From Certhia americana (Eukaryota > Chordata > Aves > Passeriformes > Certhiidae), in NCBI GenBank assembly GCA_018697195.1, contig CM031878.1, forward strand, positions 8,842,160-8,906,159: a stretch of 64,000 nucleotides of DNA. Reading direction: 5' to 3'. This document shows positions 1-9,100 of the stretch, piece by piece; the stretch's first letter is position 1; every line of letters starts with the position of its first letter. The position numbers and the translations under genes were made by a program. The notes beneath the pieces were generated by a model, which was given only the letters and a program-made list of their open reading frames with translations, was not told the DNA's origin and did no database searches.

Positions 1-36
1 AAGAAGAGCAAAGTCAAAGGACCTGCCTGAGAGATC

Positions 37-300
37 CAGTTCCTGGGGGTAAAATAGCAAGACAGACAGATTCCCATTGAGGTCATGAACAAGATCATGG
101 CGATGTCTTCACTGACCAGCAAAAAGGAAACACAAGTTTTCCTAGGCACCATAGGCTTTTGGAGAATGCACATTCCAGAGTACAGCCAGATTGTGAGCCC
201 TCTCTACCTGGTTACCTGCAAGAAGAACAATTTCCACTGGTGCCCTGAACAACAGCAGGGAGATCAAGCAGAAGATCATTCAGGCGTGTTGGAACCCAGA
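37..300 (+). pseudogene. ERV pol remnant: C-terminal reverse transcriptase (thumb/connection)
   Basis: Reading the + strand from about position 85 gives a stretch containing FLGTIGFWRMHIPEYSQIVS, then a FHW-containing segment. This is the characteristic FLG.xGFxRxxIPxYS pattern at the end of retroviral reverse transcriptase, just before the connection and RNase H. The catalytic YxDD motif would lie upstream, outside the window. The frame decays after about position 250 and recognisable similarity stops near 310-330. It is a fossil fragment with no expected function. Confidence 0.7.
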
Positions 301-330
301 ATGCAGACAATATTTCTCTGCATGTCTTGA

Positions 331-860
331 AGGATGCAAACCCTCTGACAAATACTACTTTTAACCTTTGTTCATGGAAAGGGCTTCTTAGGCTCTGGGA
401 TGAAACAGAATTTTCAAGAATGTAAAATTAGATAGTTGCATAATATGCAATTTATCACAGGGTGAGAATTTTAGATTTCCAGGTTTGTTAGCATGGTAAG
501 TAGATGAAAACAAGATGGAAAATCCTTGTCATTTTTAGAATTCTTTCTCTTTCTTCATCTACTCCATATTCTGTAGTGCTGGGGACACAGGACAATTGGT
601 TATAATTTGCCACAGTGTAGTGTTTTGTGAATAGAGATTATGTTAGTTATTGGTAGAAAAATAGAAATAATGTACATTCTTGGTGATAATTGGGTGAATT
701 ATCTTTAAGAGAACCTTGGTTCTGTGAGTTTGGGGCCTTTTGATGTCTTTTCTCGTGCACGTCAAGCTGGTGTAAAGCCTGGTGTGCAGAAATAGGTGAT
801 AAGAAAATAAACAACCTGAAGAATGAGAACAACCAAGAGTCCAGTTTGCCTTTTTGCTTA
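331..860. other. Unidentified insertion between RT and RNase H fragments of the ERV
   Basis: Retroviral coding similarity stops near 330 and resumes near 870-900. The roughly 530 bp between is more AT-rich, has stops in all frames and no pol motifs. Near its end, an AATAAA-like stretch (about 806-812) followed by a mixed segment hints at an inserted element such as another LTR. I could not find clean TG...CA ends or a target-site duplication, so its identity and exact limits are open. Confidence 0.35.
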
Positions 861-899
861 ACAAGGACTTCTGAAGAGGCTTCCCCTATCAGGGGAGAG

Positions 900-1890
900 A
901 CAGGTGGGAGTGAAGAACTCCAACAATGTGGTAGCCTTTGGCCCAGTCAGGATGGGACCAGAAGTGAGGAATGTACTTTACTCTGCAGCAGGGAGCCATG
1001 GTCTGTCCTGGAGCCTTTGGCAGAAAGTGCCTGGAGAGACTCGAGGCCGACCGCTGGGATTCTGGAGACGAAGCTACAGAGGATCTGAAGCCAACTACAC
1101 TCCCACAGAGAAGGAGATCTTGGCTGCCTATGAAGGAGTTCAAGCTGCCTCAGAAGTGATTGGGACAGAGGCACAACTCCTCCTGGCATCCTGACTACCA
1201 GTGCTGGGGTGGATGTTCAAAGGAAAGGTTCCCTCTACCCACCACGCCACTGATGCCACATGGAGCAAATGGATTGCTCTCATCACGCAGCGCACCCGTA
1301 TTGGAAACCCAAATCGCCCTGGGATTTTAGAGATAATTACGAATTGGTCTGAAGGTGAAAACTTTGGTCCCAATGTTGAAAAGGAACAGGAGCAAGTGAC
1401 ATGTGCTGAAGAAGCTCCACCATACTACCAGCTACCAGCAGAAGAAAAATGCTACACTCTTTCCACTGATGGTTCCTGTAGGGATGAATCGGAAATGGAA
1501 AGCAGCCGTGTGGAGCCTCACACAACAGGTTGCACAATTTACTGAAGGAGAAAGTGGATCAAGTCAGCTTGCAGGACTCAAAGCTGTTTGGTTGGCTCTA
1601 GACATTGCTGAGAGAGAGAGGTGGCCCAAGATCTACCTCTACACTGACTCATGGATGGTAGCCAATGCTCTGTGGGGGTGGCTAGAATGGTGGAAAAAGG
1701 CCAGCTGGCAGCATAGAGGGAAACCAATCTGGGCTGCTGAGGAGTGGAAAGATATTGCCACTCGAGTAGAGAAGCTCCCTGTAAGAGTTCGTCATGTAGA
1801 TGCCCATGTCCCCAAGAGCCGGGCTAATGAGGAGCACCGACATAATGAGCAGGTGGATCATGCTGCAAAGATAGAAGTGGCAAAAATAGA
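900..1890 (+). pseudogene. ERV pol remnant: RNase H domain, frameshifted
   Basis: Two + strand frames together show RNase H features. A YTPTEKEILA segment (about 1100-1130) precedes the domain. TDGS follows, with Asp at 1468-1470; then, one frame over, a helix at about 1565-1610, YTDSW (Asp 1646-1648) and NEQVDHAA (Asp 1856-1858). The frame changes by +1 between TDGS and the helix (about 1480-1560). Where the family normally has the catalytic Glu of the DEDD set, in the L-A-E-L pattern, this copy reads Gly (gga, 1574-1576). It would be catalytically dead even without the frameshift. Confidence 0.75.
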
Positions 1891-2327
1891 CTTAGATTGG
1901 GAACACAAGGGAGAGTTGTTCCTTGCTCAATGGGCCCATGATGCCTCAGGCCATCAGGGTAGGGATGCCACCTATAAGTGGGCACGAGACCGAGGGGTGG
2001 ATCTAACCATGGACAGTATTTCACAGGTTATCCATGACTGTGAGACGTGTGCTGCCATCAAACAGGCCAAGAGGCTGAAGCCCCTCTGGTACGGTCGGCG
2101 GTGGTCCAAGTACAAGTATGGGGAAGCCTGGCAGATTGATTACATCACACTGCCCCAAACCTGCCAAGGCAAGCGCTACGTGCTGACCATGGTGGAAGCC
2201 ACCACTGGATGGCTAGAGACCTACCCTGTGCCTCATGCTACTGCCCGGAACACCATCCTGGGCCTGGAAAAGGAAGTTCTGTATAGACAGGACTCAGGAT
2301 TCCCCTGAGAGAATTGAGTCGGACAAC
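1891..2327 (+). pseudogene. ERV pol remnant: integrase zinc-binding domain and start of catalytic core
   Basis: A long open stretch in the frame beginning at 1403 runs through the integrase N-terminus. The zinc-binding HHCC domain is visible: the two histidines are in AHDASGHQG (about 1934-1960) and the cysteines in CETC (2039-2041 and 2048-2050). The core begins with WQIDY, whose Asp (2138-2140) is the first residue of the DDE triad. A short frameshift near 2285-2305 produces a stop at about 2306. The second catalytic Asp (SD, 2322-2324) sits immediately before the inserted LTR-like segment at 2328. Confidence 0.8.
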
Positions 2328-2680
2328 TGTGGGGTTGACAATTCTGTGTCTCTGAAACTTCATAGCCTGAAGGCCTGTCAGGATCTTTTCTTCCCAAGAG
2401 AAAGCTTCTCACTTTCCCAAGAGAAATCCTGTAAACAAACCCTCCAAACAATATTCTTTCTCAAAAAAACAGGTGGTGTTTTTCATCCCTGTTTTTCATA
2501 GCATAGAATACATAGTTTCCCTTAATTAGCCAATGGTAATACAGAAGGTGGTGTTCCTATTTGCCAATCACTTTTTACTTAGTGAAGTACCTTATATAAG
2601 GTGTTCCTTTTGTTAATAAAAAAATCCTTTTTAGCCTTCTGATGAACTACAATTGGAATCTGTGTTTCTGTTCTTAATCA
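2328..2680 (+). mobile_element. Probable solo LTR inserted in the integrase core
   Basis: The integrase reading is interrupted directly after S-D-N and continues at 2681 with gggacccattt, which would encode the next residues of the core. The 353 bp between starts TGT and ends CA. It contains a TATATA box (2593-2598) and an AATAAA signal (2615-2620) in the order expected of a short LTR. No exact target-site duplication is visible: the flanks are acaac and gggac. The ends could therefore be off by several bases, or the duplication has decayed. The family is not identified. Confidence 0.55.
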
Positions 2681-3126
2681 GGGACCCATTTCACGAATGA
2701 CCTAATAAACACCTGGGCCAGGGAACATGGTATTGAATAGATATATCATATCCCTTATCATGCAGCATCTGCCAGGAAAGTTGAATGGTGCAGTGGGCTA
2801 CTTAAATGCCTTGAATGCACTTGGTGGCGGGACCTTCAGAAATTGGGAAATGAACTTAGCAAAAGCCACCTGGATGGTCAACACCTGAGGGTCCATCAAT
2901 CGAGTTGGTCCTATCCAGTCCGAACCCTTGCACACTTGTACATGGAGATAAGGTCTCTGTGGTACACATGAGGGGTATTTTAGGAAAGACTGTTTGGATT
3001 AGTCCCACCTCAGGCAAAGGCAAACACACAAGTGGGATTGTTTTCACTCAAGGACCTGGTTACGCTTGGTGGGTAATGCAGAAAGATGGGGAAACCCAAT
3101 GTGTACCTCAGGGAAACCTAACATAA
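2681..3126 (+). pseudogene. ERV pol remnant: integrase core end and C-terminal domain
   Basis: This resumes the integrase after the nested LTR. The part at 2681-2900 is degenerate, with frameshifts. From 2905 a + strand frame reads through a basic, SH3-like integrase C-terminal domain with GKTVWI, GKGK and WWVMQKDGETQC motifs, ending with TAA at about 3124. The third catalytic residue (Glu) would fall in the degenerate part, and I cannot place it securely. Confidence 0.7.
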
Positions 3127-3157
3127 GTGAGAACTGTGTGTAAGGCTTCATTGTGTA

Positions 3158-3196
<39 letters not shown>

Positions 3197-3311
3197 GAGT
3201 TTAAAGGCAATATTAATTTGAGTATAATACAGATGGTAATAGAATGAGGGGTGGATAATGTAATGGGTTGCAGTGCAAAATATAACCAAAACTGTGTATT
3301 CTATCATCATC
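3127..3311. other. ERV region between pol end and 3' LTR, with TA repeat
   Basis: This is short non-coding sequence between the integrase stop and the LTR. It includes an alternating TA tract at 3155-3193, which probably expanded after integration. No env frame is present. A classical polypurine tract directly before the LTR is not evident; the bases before 3312 read catcatc. Confidence 0.5.
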
Positions 3312-4027
3312 TGTTGAAACTGGGGTGGTGGGGTGGGTAATCTTCTGTCAATGGGCTAGCTGTCAATAAACCTGCTGGGGCAGTTTTCTTATCTCCTCAC
3401 AAGCCTGCCTCCCTCCAGGGAGAGATCTTCTGCTCATGGGCCATTGAGTCTCACTGATAGAATTACATCACCCACAGTAAAAGGACTAACTAAGGCCATG
3501 TATGTATTTAATTTTTAAAATAATGGGAAATGCTCCAACTAGGGGGAGGAGCCAAGAATTCCTACCTGGATAAAAATCTGGGAGTTAGAACACCAAGCAG
3601 CCTTTCCACTGGATTCTCAGAGGAAGACCAGGCCCATCAATCACTTCTGGACCTTCAGCGGATAACTCCACTCTTTCTACAGGAGAATCACTTCAACAGA
3701 GCCACATCTGCCACTAGGACTGCAGCCACCATGGAATGGGACTGCCACCAACACCCTGACCCACAGGGTGTCAGGTTGGATCCTGACTCTGTCAGTGGGT
3801 TTGTTTATTTGTTTGTTTCTTTTTCTCCTTTGTAATACTGCATGTGTTTTGTTTTATTGTTTATTTTAGTTCCCCTAATAAAGAACTGTTATTCCTATTC
3901 CCATATCTTTGCCTGAGAGCCCCTTAATTTCAAAGTTATAATAATTGGGAGGGAGGGGGTTTAAATTCTCCATTCCAAGGGAGGCTCCTACCTTCCTTAG
4001 CAGACACCTGTTGTTCAAACCACGACA
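3312..4027 (+). repeat. 3' LTR of the ERVL-like element
   Basis: The segment is bounded by TGTTG (3312) and CGACA (4023-4027), a near-perfect inverted terminal pair. A TATA-like ggataaaaat lies at about 3568-3577 and AATAAA at 3877-3882, which gives a plausible U3-R-U5 order. Length is 716 bp. A 56-bp segment inside it (3470-3525) is identical to one 875 bp downstream, outside the LTR, and looks like an added segment rather than part of the original LTR. Confidence 0.65.
3470..3525 (+). repeat. 56-bp direct repeat, copy 1 (inside the LTR)
   Basis: The segment begins acccacagtaaaaggac and ends ttttaaaataatg. It is base-for-base identical to 4345-4400, and the identity stops abruptly on both sides. 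The LTR sequence appears to continue across it: the flanks aattacatc and ggaaatgctcc join sensibly if it is removed. Confidence 0.9.
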
Positions 4028-5534
4028 GTCCCACATTTTATTTTGACTTATAGAATGTTAGTTTAATTGATACAAATCAAGTTATTTAGTTTATTTCTTC
4101 CTTTTCACTCTCAGTTATAGAACTACATATTCATTTAGTCTTCTTACCACTTATTCTCTCAAATATAATTCTATTGTAGTTATTGTCCACTAATTTTTAC
4201 TAACTTCTTAATGAGCTATTATGTGTAATAACCAAAATAAATAGTCCAGTTTATACATTTCCTGAGATTTCCCTCCCTCAGTAACAATATTTACTGCTTC
4301 TACCTATATCTCCCTACACATACTAACAGAAAAAATGTGGCTCTACCCACAGTAAAAGGACTAACTAAGGCCATGTATGTATTTAATTTTTAAAATAATG
4401 CCTTTATAGAACCAAACTTCCCAATTATCATACATTTTTCTAACATAACACTAGCAGATTTAAAAATAAAACCACCTGTTCTAATCAAAAAGCATAAATC
4501 CAGACAAATGTTAGGGCCTTTCCTCCTGATTACTGGAGGAAAGAGTTATATTTGTGTCCCTACAGAGGACTATATTAAGTTCCAGCAACAGATATCAAAC
4601 TGTGTCTAAAGCCTCTACCAAAATACCAAGAGAAACTCCCAAAACCCCCTCATTAAAGTCTACACATGGGCTTAGCCTGTCCTCTCACTTATTACTAATT
4701 TACACCACCAGTTCCTTTACCTCTTAAGTATTATTAATTTTTGAATTTTCAGTAATTTTCACAGGTTATTCCACCAAACATGACTCCTGTAAGACTTCTG
4801 CCTGTTGTACCTGTTGTACCTTCTAATCAGCACAACACTCCACATTTAAACCTGAGAAGTCCCACAGCAAAAGGAAAACACTGAGTGACTTTAGCTAATA
4901 TCACTAAACAGAAACCCTGTACCTATCATTAAACTATGTTCCTGTTCCACCTGTTCCAGCTGCTTCATTGAATTATCAGCAGATGTGTAGCCACAAGCCA
5001 TATGGCTTGGGGAAACTTACATGCTAACACCTGAGATTGCCATAATTCATGACCAAAAAATGAAAAGTAAAAATTTTGTCCATCAATTAAAATTAAATTG
5101 CAAAGACTAAATTAATTTCTAGAGAAAGGAAAAAGAAGAACAGTCTTCACATTAGCAACATAAACTTGCTGCAGAAATAGCTTTAAAATTTTTAAGCGAT
5201 CTAGGGTATACAGCTAACTAAGCAAACCAATGCCACATCTTAGACACTGAGTGTGCTACTGACAGACATTGATAATATCATACATGTCACCCCCACAAAA
5301 TAAAGCTGCTATTAACTTCATGTTGTTGACACAAAGACATAGTCAGAAGAAGACAGTGACTAATTCCATGGACTATTCAAAAAATAGAACTTGTCCAGTT
5401 AGATTCTGTCTTTACTCAAAATGGGATTACTAAATTTTGTAGTTGTTACTACTATGTTTATGTTGTTACTGTTTTTTAAGATGTCTCTTAAGAGTTTTTC
5501 AGAAGTCTTTACAATCTAAAGAAGAAGGGGCAGA
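4028..5534 (+). other. AT-rich region, possibly decayed retroviral env
   Basis: There are no open frames of note. At about 5420-5520 two overlapping + strand frames are strongly hydrophobic; one contains LLLLCLCCYCFLRCLL, followed by a charged tail. This resembles a retroviral transmembrane segment with a short cytoplasmic tail, and it ends at a purine-rich stretch (about 5518-5530) beside the LTR-like segment that starts at 5535. That arrangement suggests the 3' end of an env gene. The rest is too decayed to call. It could equally be unrelated intergenic DNA. Confidence 0.25.
4345..4400 (+). repeat. 56-bp direct repeat, copy 2 (downstream of the LTR)
   Basis: This is an exact copy of 3470-3525, in the same orientation and 875 bp away. 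It lies in AT-rich sequence with no visible boundary, so it is the likelier source copy. Confidence 0.9.
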
Positions 5535-6171
5535 TGTGGCAGCCCAATTAGCTGGGATAAATGAAAAGCAGTCCAAGTTCTCTGCATCAAGGAGCAGGCC
5601 TAGGACCCTAGGAAGCAGGAGGTTGGGATTTTAGACTTAAAATGACATGCCCCTGCCCTATAGTCACAATTGGACACCTGCTCCAGGTAAAGCCTGTATC
5701 TTGCTAAGTTAGCCATGCCTCCTGGTCTTTGGATGCAAGCCTCAGGACCAGGTGCTTTCTGGGAACAGCTCCAGGCCATGTGGCCTGTGAATGCTGCCTA
5801 GAGAACACATGGTCACTCTGTGGATTAAAGGATATCTCTGGCCATCCATTGTATCTGCCTCATTTTTACAGCCACACTCACCCAGCCAAACCAGGTCAGA
5901 AGGAGCAGGGGCAACCACCCCCAGACTGCTACAAGAGCAGACATAAATCCCAGAACTTGATTTCTAAGCTCTTGGTGATACCACTACCTTTGGATATCAA
6001 CTTTCTCCATGGTTTTGGGGGATTCCTTTCCTTTCTTTGTTACCACCCACATTTTCCATTCTCTTGTCCGATCTCCTATTCTCTCTCACCATATTTTCTT
6101 GTGCTAGAAGAATAAAAATCCCTGGTTTCAGGTAAGAAGTTTTAAGTTGTTGCACCTTGAGTAATGACCAT
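5535..6171 (+). repeat. Possible LTR of a second retrovirus
   Basis: The segment starts tgtggcagcc directly after the purine-rich aaagaagaaggggcaga, which looks like a polypurine tract. It has an acataaat TATA-like motif (about 5940-5947) and an AATAAA (6111-6116). Those are the landmarks of a U3-R-U5 LTR of about 600 bp. The 3' end is uncertain because several CA dinucleotides follow the polyadenylation signal. The family is not recognised; a class I (gammaretrovirus-like) LTR is my best guess. Confidence 0.35.
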
Positions 6172-9100
6172 GTAGTGTTCCATCACATTACAAAGTGAAA
6201 TAGGGAAGAGCAGACCATGTAAAAGCCTTCTTCTCACATATAATTGTCGCCTCTCTTTCTCTAGCATTTGTGCCAACCTCTACCTGCCTGTTCCCCTAAA
6301 GAAATCTGATGCACTATCCTTTTATTTGGGGTTGAGGCACTGCCCAGCACCCTGTACTACCTAACCTGCAAATGCCAGGCTGAAGCAACTGTACCACTCA
6401 CTGATCATGGGGTGCATGTAATTAAAAAGAAACATGACCTCTCATCCATTCAGCAGGCTCCGACTGCAGCCTGTGAATTGTGTCTGGCATACTGATTTGA
6501 GTCGTGTGCTAAAATCTTCTTAGTCCTGCTGACTATTTTCAACACCTTTTGGGAGTGCTTCATTATCATGCAAACAGCAAGAGCTTGTTTGGAAAGCCTC
6601 ATCCAGGATGCAGACATACATCTTTCATGAAACATTACTCCAGTTGCCAAGAGTAGAACTGGCCACGGTTAACACTCTGCAGCTTCCATTGGAAAAGTCT
6701 TCTGTGTCATCCATCATCTTTTCTGTTTAAAACAGAAAAGAGTTTTCATCTCCAGTAGCTTAGGATATAAGCATAGCAGTAGGTGCATCAGCTATTAACC
6801 AACTGATACCAGTTTTACATCCAGGGGATCCAAATTCAGTGGTGTATTTTCATCATCTCACTGATTTTGGACTATTCTCCAACAGGGACAAAAAAAAAAT
6901 ACTTAATTATTGCCTAATATTCATTGCTTAGGCATTTATTTGCTTTCACTCCTTTCTCTTTTAATGAAGTTCCCATTTCTTTTAGAATGTTTTAGAAAAC
7001 TCTTACTACAGATCATGAACTGTTTGATAGATGTTTACTTAAAAGAGTATCACACAGCAAAGAGATGGGAGCTATATAATAGCACATATCAGCTGCTAGT
7101 CAAATCCAGGATCAATAATAAAATGCCACTCTAAATATCTTGATGGTAAAGAAACAGTCGTAAAATCTGAGTGCTTCTTTGTATAGCAATTAATTTCCAT
7201 ACCTTGACAAATTAAAAAGTATTTTAACATCTCTTTAGAAATACTATTTTCCTCTTTTCTCTCTTTTCTAAATATTGTGCATGGTAGTTCTGAACTCCAT
7301 CCCAAATGGTTTACAAGCAGATTGCATCATCTCTTTTTGGTGGTTCACTGTTAAATCCTGCAGGCACTATCCACTTCTGATTATCTCATCCAATGAATTC
7401 CTGCTACTTTCAATGATTTTTCTGTGTATGGACTTGTTTTTTATTTACCACTATGTGATAACACAATATATAGTCAATAAAAGTAACTTTTTTATTTCAC
7501 TTGTTTTGGTCTTGCATTTTTAACAGTTTTTACCCTGCCTTGAACATTCCTAATTTATCTGTGCTAGTTACAACCCCAAAGGAGATCAGACATTATCAAA
7601 AAAAAATTCTGGAATGTTTTGTCTGTCACTACTTTTTAGTGAGCATTTTAGTTAGATTGTTCAAAATTTTCTATTCATGCAAAGGGCTGTGTTTTCTGAC
7701 AAAACTAAGTAGAGTCATGGGAGTATCTGACTGCCTCAAAAACTTCTTATTCAATTTTGACAGGGATGGAAAACATAGCAGAGGGGAGGTGGTTTTGGGT
7801 CTTTCAAGCATTTTTCTAACTAAAGGTAGGTATTTTCATACTCACAAAGTCTTTTGTGACCATGTCAGCACGGTGTTGGGAAGCTACAAGGATTATGATC
7901 AGCACTGATGCTTCCTTCTTCTTTGCCTGTCATAAGCCCACCACTAAACTATCTCATTTAGCTTTTGTTTTCAATAAAACAACAGTCTTCTAGCTAGAGA
8001 ATGAGCTCACATTCAAGTGCTTGAATCAAGCTTTCTCTGCAAGTTCTTAACCATGTCAAACATGGGGCCTTCAAGTCTCAGAAACACTTATCCATGACAA
8101 AATGTTCATGAGCTTCTATAGAAGCCTTTTAAATGTCATCAGGTTGGTCTAGAAATAAAAAGCAATGCTTTTTCACCTTTCCCTGTAGCAAATTTGCATA
8201 CTTTGCTGTGATCTGATAGTACTGGCTATGAGAAAATAGGGATTTTTTTACTGGCTATGAGAAAATAGGGATTTTTATGTTCTGCCACTGCTGCTCTTGA
8301 TAATGCCATTAGAGCTTTTTCAGTAATGCAAACAGAACCAAACTTCTTTGTTTTTAACCAGGTAAAAAAGTAGCCACTGGTATGCTTTGATGCAGACATC
8401 TTAGGTGAGACATAGCAGGATTCTGCTTGAAAAAGTTAGAAAAAGACAAAACAAACCTTCTTCCAGAAACCTGAAATATATTCTTCAGAAAGAGGTATCT
8501 AGCGTGAAACTAATTTCCACCTGACGACCACATACAAATACTCTAATTTGCCTTTTATCCTGTTTATTTCAAGCTTCCAGAATTTGGTTAACTATAACAA
8601 ACTGTCTTGTCAAACACTTTAATTAATTAATTTTCTGTATATTTTTGTAACATCTTTGCTTTGGTTATGAAGTATGCAAGTAAAAACATGTGTCGTACCT
8701 TTATATTAACCCATCATCTTCCCAGTCACTGTAATTTATTAACCACAATAAGAGAGTAGGGATAACATTAGCATCATTCTGACGTTTGTCAGCTGCTCAG
8801 AACAAATATTGTTTCTTCTCAGATTCATTACTGGCACAAGCAAGGATGCTCAGGTTTTCTTAGGAGAGAATAACAAATCAAAGTACAGAATAAACCACGT
8901 TTTCTTCTGCTTGAAAATCAGAAAGAGATTTATTCTTTCACAAAAAATGAAGAAACCACTATTTTCCTGTTTCTACAAGGTTTCTGACTACTGAGGAATT
9001 TTTTAATCTGTTTTGACAGGTCAAATACTGCTAAATAGAGATTGCAGGGTCAGATTGTGACAAAGTAGCCAGACGAAGGATAAAATGACAACAAAATACC

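Larger units (their letters stand above)
1..4027 (+). mobile_element. Decayed ERVL-like endogenous retrovirus, 3' half (partial pol plus 3' LTR)
   Basis: The order seen is end of reverse transcriptase, RNase H, integrase, a short non-coding stretch with a TA repeat, and an LTR with TGTTG...CGACA ends. No env reading frame lies between integrase and the LTR, as is usual for the ERVL (class III) group. The copy has several frameshifts, stops and at least two insertions, so it cannot make a working Pol. Its 5' LTR, gag, protease and most of the reverse transcriptase lie before the window or are lost. ERVL assignment rests on recognition of the integrase and LTR style and was not checked against a repeat library. 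Confidence 0.8.

Noticed and set aside
3530..3835. 101-codon open frame
   Set aside because: It lies inside the ERVL 3' LTR and is not a gene.
5729..6115. 128-codon open frame
   Set aside because: It lies within the LTR-like segment, has no domain and ends at the polyadenylation signal.
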